This document shows, piece after piece, positions 6,323 to 14,276 of a stretch of DNA of 64,000 nucleotides. This DNA is from Hephaestia caeni. GTDB lineage: Bacteria; Pseudomonadota; Alphaproteobacteria; Sphingomonadales; Sphingomonadaceae. Position 1 is the stretch's first letter; every line of letters starts with the position of its first letter. The notes beneath the pieces were generated by a model that saw nothing but the letters and a program-made list of their open reading frames with translations, had not been told where the DNA came from and did not search any database. The stretch is taken from positions 434,001 through 498,000 of the forward strand of contig NZ_QXDC01000004.1 of the NCBI RefSeq assembly GCF_003550065.1. Reading direction: 5' to 3'. The position numbers and the translations under genes are program-made.

Positions 6323-8205
6323 CCCCCCTCATCGTCGACAATTTCGCCGGTGGTGGTGGCGCATCGACCGGTATCGAGGCCGCGCTCGGTCGCGCCGTCG
6401 ATATCGCCATCAACCACGACGAACAGGCGATCAGGATGCACGAGGTCAATCACCCCGGCACCCGCCATATCCGCAACAACATCTGGCAGATCGACCCGCG
6501 CGACGTGTGCGAGGGCCGATCTGTGCAACTCGCGTGGTTCTCGCCCGACTGCAAACATTTCAGCAAGGCGAAGGGTGGCAAGCCGCGCGAAAAGAGCATC
6601 CGCGATCTGGCATGGGTCGTCGTGCTGTGGGCCAAGCGCGTTAGGCCGACCGTCATCCTGCTCGAAAACGTCGAGGAATTCCGCACCTGGGGGCCGCTCG
6701 ACGACGAAGGCCGGCCGATCAAGGCGCGCAGCGGCGAGACATTCGAGAAATGGTGCCGCGAACTGCGCAAAGCCGGATACAAGCTCCAGTTCCGTGAACT
6801 ACGCGCCTGCGATTACGGCGCGCCGACGATCCGCAAGCGCTTCTTCATGATCGCGCGCGTCGACGGTCTGCCGATCGCTTGGCCCGCCCCGACGCACGGC
6901 AAGCCCGATTCCCCCGAGGTGCTGAGCGGCAAGCGCAAGCCGTGGCGCACGGCGGCCGAGATCATCGATTGGTCGATCCCATGCCCGTCCATCTTCGAGC
7001 GCAAAAAGCCCCTCGCGGACAAGACGCTGCGACGCATCGCGCACGGCATCATGAAGTTCGTGGTGAACAACCCGAAGCCCTTCATCGTGCCGCTGACACA
7101 CCATCAACCCGGCGCACGCGGCGCCTCGATCGACGATCCAATGGCGACCGTCACCGGAGCAAACCGCGGCGAACACGCGGTTATCGTACCGCACGTCACC
7201 AAGTTCCGCACCAACGCGATCGGGCAGTCGGTCGAAGATCCTCTCGCGACGGTAACCGCCAATAGCTTCGTAAAGCGCCCCGGTGGTGCGGCACCGCTTG
7301 GGGTGGTTGAGGCGACGCTCAAGCATGCCGATTTCATCTGCGCCGCATGCGGTGACGAAAATGCCGGCACATGGTGGCCGACCTGCGAATGGTGTGGTCA
7401 TGAGCAGGGTGAGGAGCTTGCCGCCACCTTCGTCTCCTATGCGCAGCAGGGCGGCGCGAACCGCTCAGCCGACGATCCGCTTCACACCGTCACCGCGTCT
7501 AAGAAGGACCACAACACGGCGGTCGCTGCGTTTCTCGCGCCTTACTACGGCGAGAAAGCTGACGGTCGCGTACGCGCTGGCAACCCGGCCGATGAACCAC
7601 TTCGGACATCAACTGCCGAGAACCGCTTTGGCGTCGTCTGTGCGCACATCGAGCAGGCGAACGGCGGCCCGAACAACGATCACCTTGCCGGGCGGCCAGC
7701 CGATGCGCCCCTGTCGACCATCGCGACCAGCGGCAGTCAGCAGCGGGTGGTGACATCGAACCTGCTCAAGCTGCGCGGCACCTGCCGCGACGGCCAGCCG
7801 ACCGACAAGCCGCTGCACACGATCAGCGCGGGCGGCACCCACATGGCCGAGGTCCGCGCATTCCTGATCAAATATTACGGCAACGAGAACGACGGCCACG
7901 GCCTCGACAGGCCGATCGGCACCGTCACGGTGCAGGATCGCTTCGGCCTCGTCACGGTGACGATCGAAGGCGAGGAATACGTTATCGTCGATATCGGGAT
8001 GCGCATGCTCACCCCGCGCGAATTGTTCGCCGCGCAGGGCTTCCCGCCTGATTACATCATCGATCGCGATTCCGCCGGCCTGCCGATCACGAAGACGGCA
8101 CAGGTCGCCAAATGCGGCAACAGCGTCTGCCCACCGATCGCCCAGGCGCTCGTCGCTGCGCAATTCCCGGTCGAGCGGCGCGACGCCGCGAGGAAAGTGG
8201 CATGA
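6319..8205 (+). CDS. C5 cytosine DNA methyltransferase with seven-repeat specificity region
   Basis: The product has 628 residues. Motif I is DNFAGGGGAS (7-16); the catalytic motif IV is FSPDCKHFS with Cys78; motif VI is ENV (116-118); motifs VII/VIII are CDYGAPTIRKRFFMIA (164-179). Motif IX is MLTPRELFAAQGFPPDY (563-579) and motif X includes AKCGNS near 600. Between VIII and IX lie about 380 residues, far longer than in ordinary enzymes. They carry seven repeats of the type DxPLxTVTA at 272, 306, 385, 425, 462, 496 and 530, plus a zinc-ribbon-like Cys341, Cys344, Cys356, Cys359. It transfers a methyl group from S-adenosylmethionine to cytosine C5. No cognate nuclease is nearby, so it is probably a protective phage methylase. 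Confidence 0.92.
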   Translation: MTPLIVDNFAGGGGASTGIEAALGRAVDIAINHDEQAIRMHEVNHPGTRHIRNNIWQIDPRDVCEGRSVQLAWFSPDCKHFSKAKGGKPREKSIRDLAWVVVLWAKRVRPTVILLENVEEFRTWGPLDDEGRPIKARSGETFEKWCRELRKAGYKLQFRELRACDYGAPTIRKRFFMIARVDGLPIAWPAPTHGKPDSPEVLSGKRKPWRTAAEIIDWSIPCPSIFERKKPLADKTLRRIAHGIMKFVVNNPKPFIVPLTHHQPGARGASIDDPMATVTGANRGEHAVIVPHVTKFRTNAIGQSVEDPLATVTANSFVKRPGGAAPLGVVEATLKHADFICAACGDENAGTWWPTCEWCGHEQGEELAATFVSYAQQGGANRSADDPLHTVTASKKDHNTAVAAFLAPYYGEKADGRVRAGNPADEPLRTSTAENRFGVVCAHIEQANGGPNNDHLAGRPADAPLSTIATSGSQQRVVTSNLLKLRGTCRDGQPTDKPLHTISAGGTHMAEVRAFLIKYYGNENDGHGLDRPIGTVTVQDRFGLVTVTIEGEEYVIVDIGMRMLTPRELFAAQGFPPDYIIDRDSAGLPITKTAQVAKCGNSVCPPIAQALVAAQFPVERRDAARKVA

Positions 8206-8396
8206 AAGCTCGCGCCATCACACTAGCCGCCGCGCTCTATGCGTGCATCGCGATCGTCACGTTCGGGCACGCCGCCGCCAACCACGCCTGCGATAGATCG
8301 CCCTATGCCCCCAACTGCGCGGGTCAGGCATCGATCAACGCGTTCGTGGCCGCGGCGGTATGGCCGCTCTATTGGTCGTGGGAGGCGTGGTCATGA
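8202..8396 (+). CDS. Small secreted or membrane protein of unknown function
   Basis: The product has 64 residues from ATG 8202, which overlaps the methyltransferase stop (ATGA). The N-terminal stretch (AITLAAALYACIAIVTFGHA) is a signal peptide or membrane segment. It is followed by a short loop with two Cys (HACDRSPYAPNC) and a second hydrophobic stretch (INAFVAAAVWPLYWSWEAW). A disulfide-stabilised membrane miniprotein is plausible. No family is recognised. Its stop overlaps the next gene by 4 bases. Confidence 0.65.
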   Translation: MKARAITLAAALYACIAIVTFGHAAANHACDRSPYAPNCAGQASINAFVAAAVWPLYWSWEAWS

Positions 8397-8869
8397 ACCG
8401 CGCCGATGCCCCACGCCTCGCCCACGAGATCGACGCGCTCGCCGATGCCGCGCGCTACCTGCTCCGCCAGCGCGAGGCGCAATATCCGCGCCTGATCGAG
8501 GCGGGCAAGCTCAAGCAGGCCGACGCCGTCGAAAAGCTCGAACGCGCCCGCGCGCTGGTCGCACAGTGGAATTGGGCCGCCGATCGCACCGCCGGCCCGA
8601 TCGATTGGGAGGCGCACGATCCCAACCGCGGCGCCTTCGGCCCGTGGAATTACGAACTGCTCGACGAAATCACCACCGCCGCCGCGCGTCAGCGTATTGC
8701 CGCCGATCGTGTGCCCAACGATGCCGGCGCCGCCCGGCTCGCCGATCTCTATGCCGCGCTCGCTTGGTGGCAGGCCGAGTGCGCGGGCGTCGCCCGCATC
8801 GTCATGGAAACCGACGTGCGCCGCCGCGGCGCGCTACGCCAGCCCGATCGCCTGCGCGAGGCCGCGTGA
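8393..8869 (+). CDS. Unknown helical protein
   Basis: The product has 158 residues from ATG 8393 (MNRADAPRLA), which overlaps the preceding stop (ATGA). Residues 5-60 are Ala-, Glu- and Arg-rich with heptad-like spacing (LIEAGKLKQADAVEKLERAR), suggesting a coiled coil. The WNWAADRTAGPIDWEAHD segment is tryptophan-rich. The C-terminal half is again helical. I recognise no family. The position between the methyltransferase and integrase genes gives no clear functional hint. Confidence 0.65.
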   Translation: MNRADAPRLAHEIDALADAARYLLRQREAQYPRLIEAGKLKQADAVEKLERARALVAQWNWAADRTAGPIDWEAHDPNRGAFGPWNYELLDEITTAAARQRIAADRVPNDAGAARLADLYAALAWWQAECAGVARIVMETDVRRRGALRQPDRLREAA

Positions 8870-9063
8870 TGGGCGTGCAGGAAAGGATTAAACCGGCCTA
8901 CGCCAACAAGGCGAAGATCAGAAACCTGGTCGAGACCGCGCGCGAGCTCGGCCTTGACGTGGCGGGGATCGAAGTCTCTCCTGACGGCTCTATCCGAGTC
9001 GTCGAGGCGCGCGCGATCCCGCGGCCGACCAGCCTCTTCGATCAGCTCGAGGATCAGCTTTGA
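8869..9063 (+). CDS. Small basic protein beside the integrase, candidate accessory factor
   Basis: The product has 64 residues from ATG 8869, sharing TGATG with the preceding stop. The first half (KPAYANKAKIRNLVETAREL) is basic and helical. The second half (GLDVAGIEVSPDGSIRVVEA) looks like two beta strands. Short genes of this pattern occur upstream of integrases in alphaproteobacterial prophages. A recombination directionality factor or a DNA-binding accessory protein is possible but unproven. Confidence 0.65.
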   Translation: MGVQERIKPAYANKAKIRNLVETARELGLDVAGIEVSPDGSIRVVEARAIPRPTSLFDQLEDQL

Positions 9064-9065
9064 CC

Positions 9066-9344
9066 ATGACCGACTGGCGACCAATTGATTCCGCGCCGCT
9101 CGACGGCAGCGAGGTCCACGTCAAGCGCGTGCACAGGGGGCGCCTGGTCGCCGAGGGCAAAGCCGTGTGGAATACGCCAGTTGCGGCCGCGCCGATGCTT
9201 GAACCAATTGGCCCTGATCCGTTGAACCGTCCAGTAGACTACGGTCGCGAACTGCGCGAGATCGAAGCAGCGGAGGTCACGCCACGCTGGATGAAGTCAG
9301 ACCGCATGCACGCGTTTCCTAGTCCGACGCACTGGCGCCCATAA
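9066..9344 (+). CDS. Small DUF551-like protein
   Basis: The product has 92 residues from ATG 9066; a TTG at 9060 would add two residues and overlap the previous stop. The opening MTDWRPIDSAPLDGSEVHV matches the WxPIxxAPxDG pattern of small phage DUF551-like proteins. The rest contains no recognised motif. It ends 4 bases before the integrase start, so the two are co-transcribed. Confidence 0.6.
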   Translation: MTDWRPIDSAPLDGSEVHVKRVHRGRLVAEGKAVWNTPVAAAPMLEPIGPDPLNRPVDYGRELREIEAAEVTPRWMKSDRMHAFPSPTHWRP

Positions 9345-9348
9345 ACCG

Positions 9349-10503
9349 ATGGCCGTCCAGTTCATCAAAAGCGCCCGCCGCGGCAAGCCCGTCACCTGGT
9401 ACATCTACGCCTTCCGCGGCGGCCCCCTCATCCGCAAGGTCGAGCAACCCCGCAAGCCGACGCTGACGAAGGCGGATCACACCGCAATCGCCGCCGCACT
9501 GGCCGATGATCGGTCGGTCAACCCGCAAACCTTTTGCTCGATCATCCGCAAGTGGTGCCCGGCCAACCCGCAGGACGATGACAACGAGGCCAAGGCGAGC
9601 CCCGAATGGCGCGCGCTCGCCCGGTCGACCCGCAGAAACTGGCGCGGCCATATCGATCTGATCGAGAATCGGTGGGGCAAGTTTCCAACGGCGATCTGGA
9701 ACGACCCCAGGATGGTCGCCAAGGTGGTGAAGTGGCGGGATGAGCGCGCCAAGACGCCGCGATCCGCCGATGTCGGCGTGACGGTGCTGTCCGTCCTGCT
9801 CGAATTTGCGCGGCTGCGGGGCTATATCGCGATCAACGTCGCCCGCGAGATACCCAACCTCTACAAGGGCGGCGATCGCGGCGAGATCGTCTGGACCGCC
9901 GACGATATCGCCAAATTCGAGGCCAAGGCGCACTATCTCAAGCGGCCGCATCTGATCGATGCGCTCCGGCTTGCTGCGGTCACCGGCTTGCGCCGCGAGG
10001 ATCTGGTGTCGCTCACCTGGGATCAGATCGGCGAGTTCGCCATCGTCAAAAAGGCACTCAAGCGCAGTCGGGGCAAGCGCCGCCGCGCCGTCATCCCGCT
10101 GACCCCGCAGCTCGAAACGGTGCTGGCGGACCTGCGCACCCGGCCACGCGCATCCGGCGTCAGCACGGTGCTGGTCAACACCCGCGGTCGACCGTGGACC
10201 GGCGACGGGCTTGGCGGCAGCTTCAACCGCATCCGCGACGCAGCCGACATCGTTCACATCGACGAGGATGGCAACCGCCGCCTCAAACATCTGCACGATG
10301 TTCGCGGCACATTCTGCACTATGTTGCTGACCGAATGGGAGCTAACCGATCAGGAAGCGGCCGACGTTATGAGCTGGTCGCCCGAACGCGTTGCGTCGAT
10401 CCGCAAAGTCTATGTTGACCACAAGCGGGTGGTTGTGGCACTCGCCGAGCGCATCGCTGCAAAACAAGTTGCAAAACAGTCTGGCGCCACAGGCAGAAAA
10501 TAA
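9349..10503 (+). CDS. Tyrosine recombinase (phage integrase)
   Basis: The product has 384 residues. The C-terminal catalytic domain shows Arg215 in VTGLRREDLVSL, Lys in the beta hairpin near 235-245, His316 and Arg319 in LHDVRGTF, Trp343 in MSWSPE, and the nucleophile Tyr355 in RKVYVDHK. Residues 85-175 form a core-binding SAM-like domain and the first 60 an N-terminal arm-binding region. It catalyses site-specific strand exchange between element and chromosome. The stop lies 17 bases before tRNA-Gly, so the recombination core must be in that gap or in the tRNA gene itself. As the last gene of the rightward operon it may be partly controlled by the repressor. Confidence 0.95.
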   Translation: MAVQFIKSARRGKPVTWYIYAFRGGPLIRKVEQPRKPTLTKADHTAIAAALADDRSVNPQTFCSIIRKWCPANPQDDDNEAKASPEWRALARSTRRNWRGHIDLIENRWGKFPTAIWNDPRMVAKVVKWRDERAKTPRSADVGVTVLSVLLEFARLRGYIAINVAREIPNLYKGGDRGEIVWTADDIAKFEAKAHYLKRPHLIDALRLAAVTGLRREDLVSLTWDQIGEFAIVKKALKRSRGKRRRAVIPLTPQLETVLADLRTRPRASGVSTVLVNTRGRPWTGDGLGGSFNRIRDAADIVHIDEDGNRRLKHLHDVRGTFCTMLLTEWELTDQEAADVMSWSPERVASIRKVYVDHKRVVVALAERIAAKQVAKQSGATGRK

Positions 10504-10520
10504 AGCGATTTCAATCCGAT

Positions 10521-10594
10521 GCGGGTGTAGCTCAATGGCAGAGCAGAAGCTTCCCAAGCTTACGACGAGGGTTCGATTCCCTTCACCCGCTCCA
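10521..10594 (+). tRNA. tRNA-Gly (anticodon CCC)
   Basis: The 74-base cloverleaf folds by eye. The acceptor stem GCGGGTG pairs fully with CACCCGC. The D arm is GCTC/GAGC. The anticodon arm GAAGC-TTCCCAA-GCTTA has loop TTCCCAA with anticodon CCC, read as GGG codons for glycine, with one G-A mismatch at the base of the stem. The T arm is GAGGG-TTCGATT-CCCTT. The discriminator base is T, and CCA is encoded. It marks the junction between element and chromosome and is the likely attachment site. Confidence 0.95.
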
Positions 10595-10726
10595 AACCGG
10601 CCGATGCCCCGTTCGCCGCGGTGGCGGTCTTGATCGCAACATGCGGCGCCCCATCCGGCAATTCGATCCACCCGCGCTTGACACCGCACCGACCTTCCTT
10701 CGCAATGTGGCGTGGAGGAGAGGTCG

Positions 10727-11893
10727 ATGGCGCAGTTCGGCGATTACCAGAATGAGATCTACGCCGCCGGGTTGCGCGGCGTGCTCCCCAAACTCCCGGT
10801 CGATGCCGCGACGCTCGAAGCGCGGGCCGAGGCGGCGATGCCGCCGCATGTGCTCAACTACGTCCAGGGCGGCTGCGGCGACGAGGCGACCCAGCGCCGC
10901 AACAGCACCGCCTTCGCCGATTGGGGGATGGTGCCGCGGATGATGGTCGACACGCGCGTCCGCGATCTGTCGATCGAGCTGTTCGGCCTCACGCTGCCGA
11001 CCCCGATCTTCCTGAGCCCGATCGGCGTCACCGGCATCTGCACCGCTGACGGGCACGGTGATCTCGCCGCCGCGCGCGCCTCTGCGGCGACGGGCGTGCC
11101 GATGATGGTCTCGACGCTCGCCAACGATCCGCTCGAACGCGTGGCCGAGGCGCTGGGCGACACGCCGGGCTTTTTCCAGCTTTATACCCCCAGGCATGAG
11201 GGGCTGACCGAAAGTCTCGTCGCCCGCGCCGAGGCGGCGGGCTACAAGGGGATCGTCGTCACGCTCGATACCTGGGTGACCGGCTGGCGACCGCGCGATC
11301 TCAACACCGGCAATTTCCCGCAATTGCGCGGGGCTGTGCTGGCCAATTATTTCAGCGATCCGGTGTTCCGATCCCTGCTCGCACGGCCGCCCGAGGACGA
11401 TCCCGCCGCCGCGGTGATGACCTGGGCGGCGACCTTCGGGCGCGTGCTGACGTGGGACGACATGGCGTGGCTGCGCTCGCTGACGTCGCTGCCGATCATC
11501 CTCAAGGGGCTCTGCCACCCCGACGACGCGCGCCGCGCGATCGATGCGGGCGCCGACGCGATCTTCTGTTCGAACCACGGCGGGCGGCAGGCCAACGGCG
11601 GGATCGCGGCGATCGACATGCTGCCCGATGTCGTCGCAGCGGCGGGCGATGTGCCGGTGCTGTTCGATTCGGGCGTGCGATCGGGGAGCGATGTCGTGAA
11701 GGCGCTCGCGCTCGGCGCCCGCGCGGTCGGGATCGGGCGGCCGTTCGTCTACGGCCTCGCGCTAGACGGCGCCGAGGGCGCGGCGCATGTCATCAAATGC
11801 CTGCTCGCCGAGGCCGATCTGCTGATGGCGGTCAACGGCTATCCGACGCTTGCCGACGTCCGCGCGGCAGGCGCGACCCGGCAGCGAAGGTGA
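10727..11893 (+). CDS. FMN-dependent alpha-hydroxy acid oxidoreductase, lactate 2-monooxygenase-like
   Basis: The product has 388 residues from ATG 10727 (MAQFGDYQNE), preceded by a GGAGGAG ribosome binding site. The N-terminus (GDYQNEIYAAGLRGVLPKLP) is close to lactate 2-monooxygenases, which turn L-lactate and oxygen into acetate, CO2 and water. The FMN barrel has the usual motifs: PIFLSPIGVTG, the catalytic His in IFCSNHGGRQ, FDSGVRSGSD for phosphate binding, and GARAVGIGRPF. Whether it works as a monooxygenase, an oxidase or a dehydrogenase depends on product release and cannot be read here. It lies alone, downstream of the tRNA. Confidence 0.85.
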   Translation: MAQFGDYQNEIYAAGLRGVLPKLPVDAATLEARAEAAMPPHVLNYVQGGCGDEATQRRNSTAFADWGMVPRMMVDTRVRDLSIELFGLTLPTPIFLSPIGVTGICTADGHGDLAAARASAATGVPMMVSTLANDPLERVAEALGDTPGFFQLYTPRHEGLTESLVARAEAAGYKGIVVTLDTWVTGWRPRDLNTGNFPQLRGAVLANYFSDPVFRSLLARPPEDDPAAAVMTWAATFGRVLTWDDMAWLRSLTSLPIILKGLCHPDDARRAIDAGADAIFCSNHGGRQANGGIAAIDMLPDVVAAAGDVPVLFDSGVRSGSDVVKALALGARAVGIGRPFVYGLALDGAEGAAHVIKCLLAEADLLMAVNGYPTLADVRAAGATRQRR

Positions 11894-11953
11894 TGGAAAG
11901 GTGAGTCCAAACACTCCCGGACTGCGGGGATCATTTCTGTAACGTAACAATCA

Positions 11954-12286
11954 TCACGCGATGATCGTCGTCGCGATCCCGGCAGTGCGTAGCGCGGTGC
12001 GGTAGATCATCTGATCGAGCGGTTCGAGGAACACGCAGCCCGAGGCATATTGATCGCTCCACACGACGCGCGCGAGCTGCGGCTCGCTGTCGGCAAGCTT
12101 AAGCCACACCGAGCTGCCCGGCGCCAGCCGTTCGGCGGCGACGCGGAAGCCGTAGCGCGAAATATCGAGCAGCCGCGTCTCGACGCGCTGCTTGCCGAGC
12201 GCGCGCACGCCGACGCGCGCGCCGGTCGTCCGCCGTCGCGCGCGGCGCTTTTCGGAAACCTCGATGATCGGCGCTTCGAGACCCAT
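11954..12286 (-). CDS. PilZ-domain protein (cyclic di-GMP receptor type)
   Basis: The 110-residue product is a single PilZ domain. It has the basic signature KRRARRRTTG (RxxxR-like motif) at residues 13-22 and the second motif DISRYGFRVAAERL (DxSxxG type) near 42-55; both are needed to bind cyclic di-GMP. The rest forms the expected beta barrel (SVWLKLADSE, GCVFLEPL). It could be a free-standing effector of c-di-GMP signalling on surface or motility functions. The partner is unknown. The ATG at 12286 is the only good start. Confidence 0.85.
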   Translation of the reverse strand: MGLEAPIIEVSEKRRARRRTTGARVGVRALGKQRVETRLLDISRYGFRVAAERLAPGSSVWLKLADSEPQLARVVWSDQYASGCVFLEPLDQMIYRTALRTAGIATTIIA

Positions 12287-12368
12287 TCGCTTTCCCCGCG
12301 AGCATGTATGCCCGGACGACGCTAGATCGCTATAGCTAACGCGACGTTAAGAGCCTGATTCGAAATTC

Positions 12369-12539
12369 GGCGCCGGCCCGCTCCCCAAACCCGTTCGTCC
12401 CCGGACTTGATCCGGGGTTGTCGAAGCACCGTCCTTCGTGCCGCAAGTGATTAACGAGCCCATCGCAGAACGGCCCCCTTCGACTGCCTGCCAAGGCAGG
12501 CGCTCAGGACAGGCTTCGACAAGCTCAGGGCGAACGGTT
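12369..12539. repeat. Mosaic of sphingomonad interspersed repeats
   Basis: The 282-base gap 12287-12568 contains three repeat pieces. A half copy of the GC-rich repeat family, GGCGCCGGCCCGCTCCCC, is at 12369-12386; full copies are at 24322 and 29582. A palindrome CCCCGGA-cttga-TCCGGGG is at 12399-12417. The repeat TTCGACAAGCTCAGGGCGAA begins at 12515, preceded by the hairpin GCCTGCC-AA-GGCAGGC, and the same 25 bases recur at 55663. Nothing coding is seen in the gap. These are presumably mobile or REP-type intergenic elements. Confidence 0.8.
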
Positions 12540-12568
12540 CAACGTAAAGGCATCGCACTCTAGGCGCG

Positions 12569-13330
12569 TCAGATGCCGCCGTCGACCGGGGTGTACCCCG
12601 CTGTGACCAGCCGCGCGGCAAGATCGGCGAGGCAGGTATCGACCAGCGCGGCATCGGTCGCGCGGACGACGAAGTTGGCGCCGCCGGTGCCGTCGCGAAA
12701 GAAAGGATAGCTGCCGATCACGACGCCCGCATGATCATGCTCGGTCGAGCGCAGCAGATCGGCGACCTCGCTTTCGGCTACCCAGCAGCCGATCGTCCGG
12801 CTGATCAGCGGTGTCCCGCCCTCGAGCGTGCCGGTCAGCGCGTCGAGCATCCCGGCGGTGATGTGCGGCACCCCCGCCATCACGAAGATGTTGCCGATCC
12901 TGATCCCCGGCGCGCCCGACATGCGGTTCTCGATCAGCGCGGCGCCTTCGGGCACGCGCGCCATGCGCTTGCGCGCCTCGGTCAATTGCTCGCCGCGACG
13001 CGCATAATGGCGCTCGAGGATCGCCAGCGCTTGCGGATGATGGACGACCGGCACGCCAAGCGCGGCGGCGATCGCATCGACGGTGATGTCGTCGTGCGTC
13101 GGCCCGATCCCGCCGGTGGTGAAAACATAATCGTTGCGCGCGCGCAGATCGTTGACCGCCTCGACGATCGCCGCCGTCTGGTCGCCCACGATCCGCACCT
13201 CGACGAGGCGGATGCCCTGAACGTTCAGCCAGGCGGCGATCTGGGCGACGTTCCTGTCTTGCGTGCGGCCCGAGAGAATCTCGTCGCCGATCACCGCCAG
13301 GGCGGCGGTCCAGATACGCATGGGTGCCAT
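12569..13330 (-). CDS. MoaB/CinA N-terminal-type competence/damage-inducible protein
   Basis: The 253-residue product is a molybdopterin-binding (MoCF) domain. It opens with TAALAVIGDEILSGRTQDRN and has the FTTGGIGPTHDDIT nucleotide-binding motif near residue 80, PGIRIGNIFVMAGVP and SYPFFRDG. It matches the N-terminal half of CinA but lacks the C-terminal nicotinamide-nucleotide amidase domain, as is usual for alphaproteobacterial stand-alone copies. These are called competence/damage-inducible protein A in databases, though their substrate is unsettled. Start ATG 13330 (MAPMRIW) is chosen; ATG 13321 is also possible. It is divergent from map. Confidence 0.85.
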   Translation of the reverse strand: MAPMRIWTAALAVIGDEILSGRTQDRNVAQIAAWLNVQGIRLVEVRIVGDQTAAIVEAVNDLRARNDYVFTTGGIGPTHDDITVDAIAAALGVPVVHHPQALAILERHYARRGEQLTEARKRMARVPEGAALIENRMSGAPGIRIGNIFVMAGVPHITAGMLDALTGTLEGGTPLISRTIGCWVAESEVADLLRSTEHDHAGVVIGSYPFFRDGTGGANFVVRATDAALVDTCLADLAARLVTAGYTPVDGGI

Positions 13331-13396
13331 CGCCCGCCCGCATAGCCGAACCCGCCCCCCTCGCAAAGCGCCGCCGTTGCCGCTATATCGCCGCTC

Positions 13397-14224
13397 ATGA
13401 CAGATTATGTGACCATCACCGCCGATGCCCCGATGGGCCGCACCGGCGCCATCAAGCTGTTCGACGAGCCCTCGTTCGAAGGCATGCGCCGCGCCGGGCG
13501 GCTCGCCGCCGAGGTGCTCGACATGCTCGTGCCGCACGTCGTGCCCGGCGTCGAGACGCAGGCGCTCGACGAGATGATCCGCAATCATATCGTCCGCGCG
13601 GGCGGCGTGCCCGCGACGCTCGGCTATCGCGGCTACACGCATTCGAGCTGCATCTCGATCAACCATGTCGTGTGCCACGGCATTCCGGGCAGCAAGACGC
13701 TCAAGAAGGGTGACATCGTCAATGTCGACGTGACGCCGATCCTCGACGGCTGGCACGGCGATTCGAGCCGGATGTATCTGGTCGGCGATGTCGGGGTGAA
13801 GGCGAAGCGGCTGGTCGACGTCACCTATGAATGCCTCATGATCGGCATCGATCAGGCGAAGCCCGGCAATCACCTCGGCGATATCGGCCACGCCATCCAG
13901 CAACATGCCGAGGCGCATCGTTACGGCGTGGTGCGCGATTTCTGCGGCCACGGCGTCGGCCGGCTGTTCCACGACGCACCCGAGGTCGTCCACGCCGGCC
14001 GCCCCGGCACCGGCCCCGAGTTGAAGCCCGGCATGATCTTCACGATCGAGCCGATGATCAACATCGGCCGCCCCGACGTGAAGATTCTCGACGACGGCTG
14101 GACCGCGGTGACCCGCGATCGTTCGCTCTCGGCGCAGTTCGAACATTCGATCGGCATCACCGAGACCGGCTGCGAAATCTTCACCACCAGCCCCAAGGGC
14201 CTCGACAAGCCGCCCTACGCCTGA
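13397..14224 (+). CDS. map: Methionine aminopeptidase, type I
   Basis: The 275-residue product removes the initiator methionine from nascent proteins. The metal ligands of the pita-bread fold are visible: Asp in IVNVDVTP, Asp in WHGDSSRMY, His in CGHGVGRLFH, Glu in TIEPMIN and Glu in QFEHSIGIT. The substrate-binding His is in SINHVVCHGIP. Length and motifs are ordinary for type I. It lies divergent from the CinA-type gene with a 66-base gap that must contain both promoters. Confidence 0.95.
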   Translation: MTDYVTITADAPMGRTGAIKLFDEPSFEGMRRAGRLAAEVLDMLVPHVVPGVETQALDEMIRNHIVRAGGVPATLGYRGYTHSSCISINHVVCHGIPGSKTLKKGDIVNVDVTPILDGWHGDSSRMYLVGDVGVKAKRLVDVTYECLMIGIDQAKPGNHLGDIGHAIQQHAEAHRYGVVRDFCGHGVGRLFHDAPEVVHAGRPGTGPELKPGMIFTIEPMINIGRPDVKILDDGWTAVTRDRSLSAQFEHSIGITETGCEIFTTSPKGLDKPPYA

Positions 14225-14276
14225 CGGGCGAAGGGCGGCGAGCACGGCAGTGCCAGCAGCCCCCGCCGCAAGCAAA

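Larger units (their letters stand above)
1..10520. mobile_element. Right part of an integrated prophage-like element ending at tRNA-Gly
   Basis: A block of phage-type genes is bounded on the right by a tyrosine integrase and a tRNA-Gly gene. It holds a CI-like repressor in the middle, a leftward operon with a sliding clamp and a helicase, and a rightward operon with a C5 cytosine methyltransferase and the integrase. Nearly all genes overlap by 1-4 bases, which is compact packing typical of phages, while chromosomal genes after 10600 are more loosely spaced. No capsid, terminase, portal, tail or lysis genes are visible and the left end lies outside the window. A complete prophage, a remnant or another integrative element are all possible. 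That it is an integrated element is well supported; the exact right boundary (within 10504-10594) is inferred. Confidence 0.85.

Noticed and set aside
6319..8205. Restriction-modification system
   Set aside because: No restriction endonuclease gene is adjacent; neighbours are small phage proteins. The enzyme is better read as an orphan phage methylase.
10391..10633. Possible 80-residue protein over the tRNA gene
   Set aside because: It contains the translation of the tRNA itself (SSMAEQKLPKLTTRVRFPSP), a well known annotation artefact, and overlaps the integrase.
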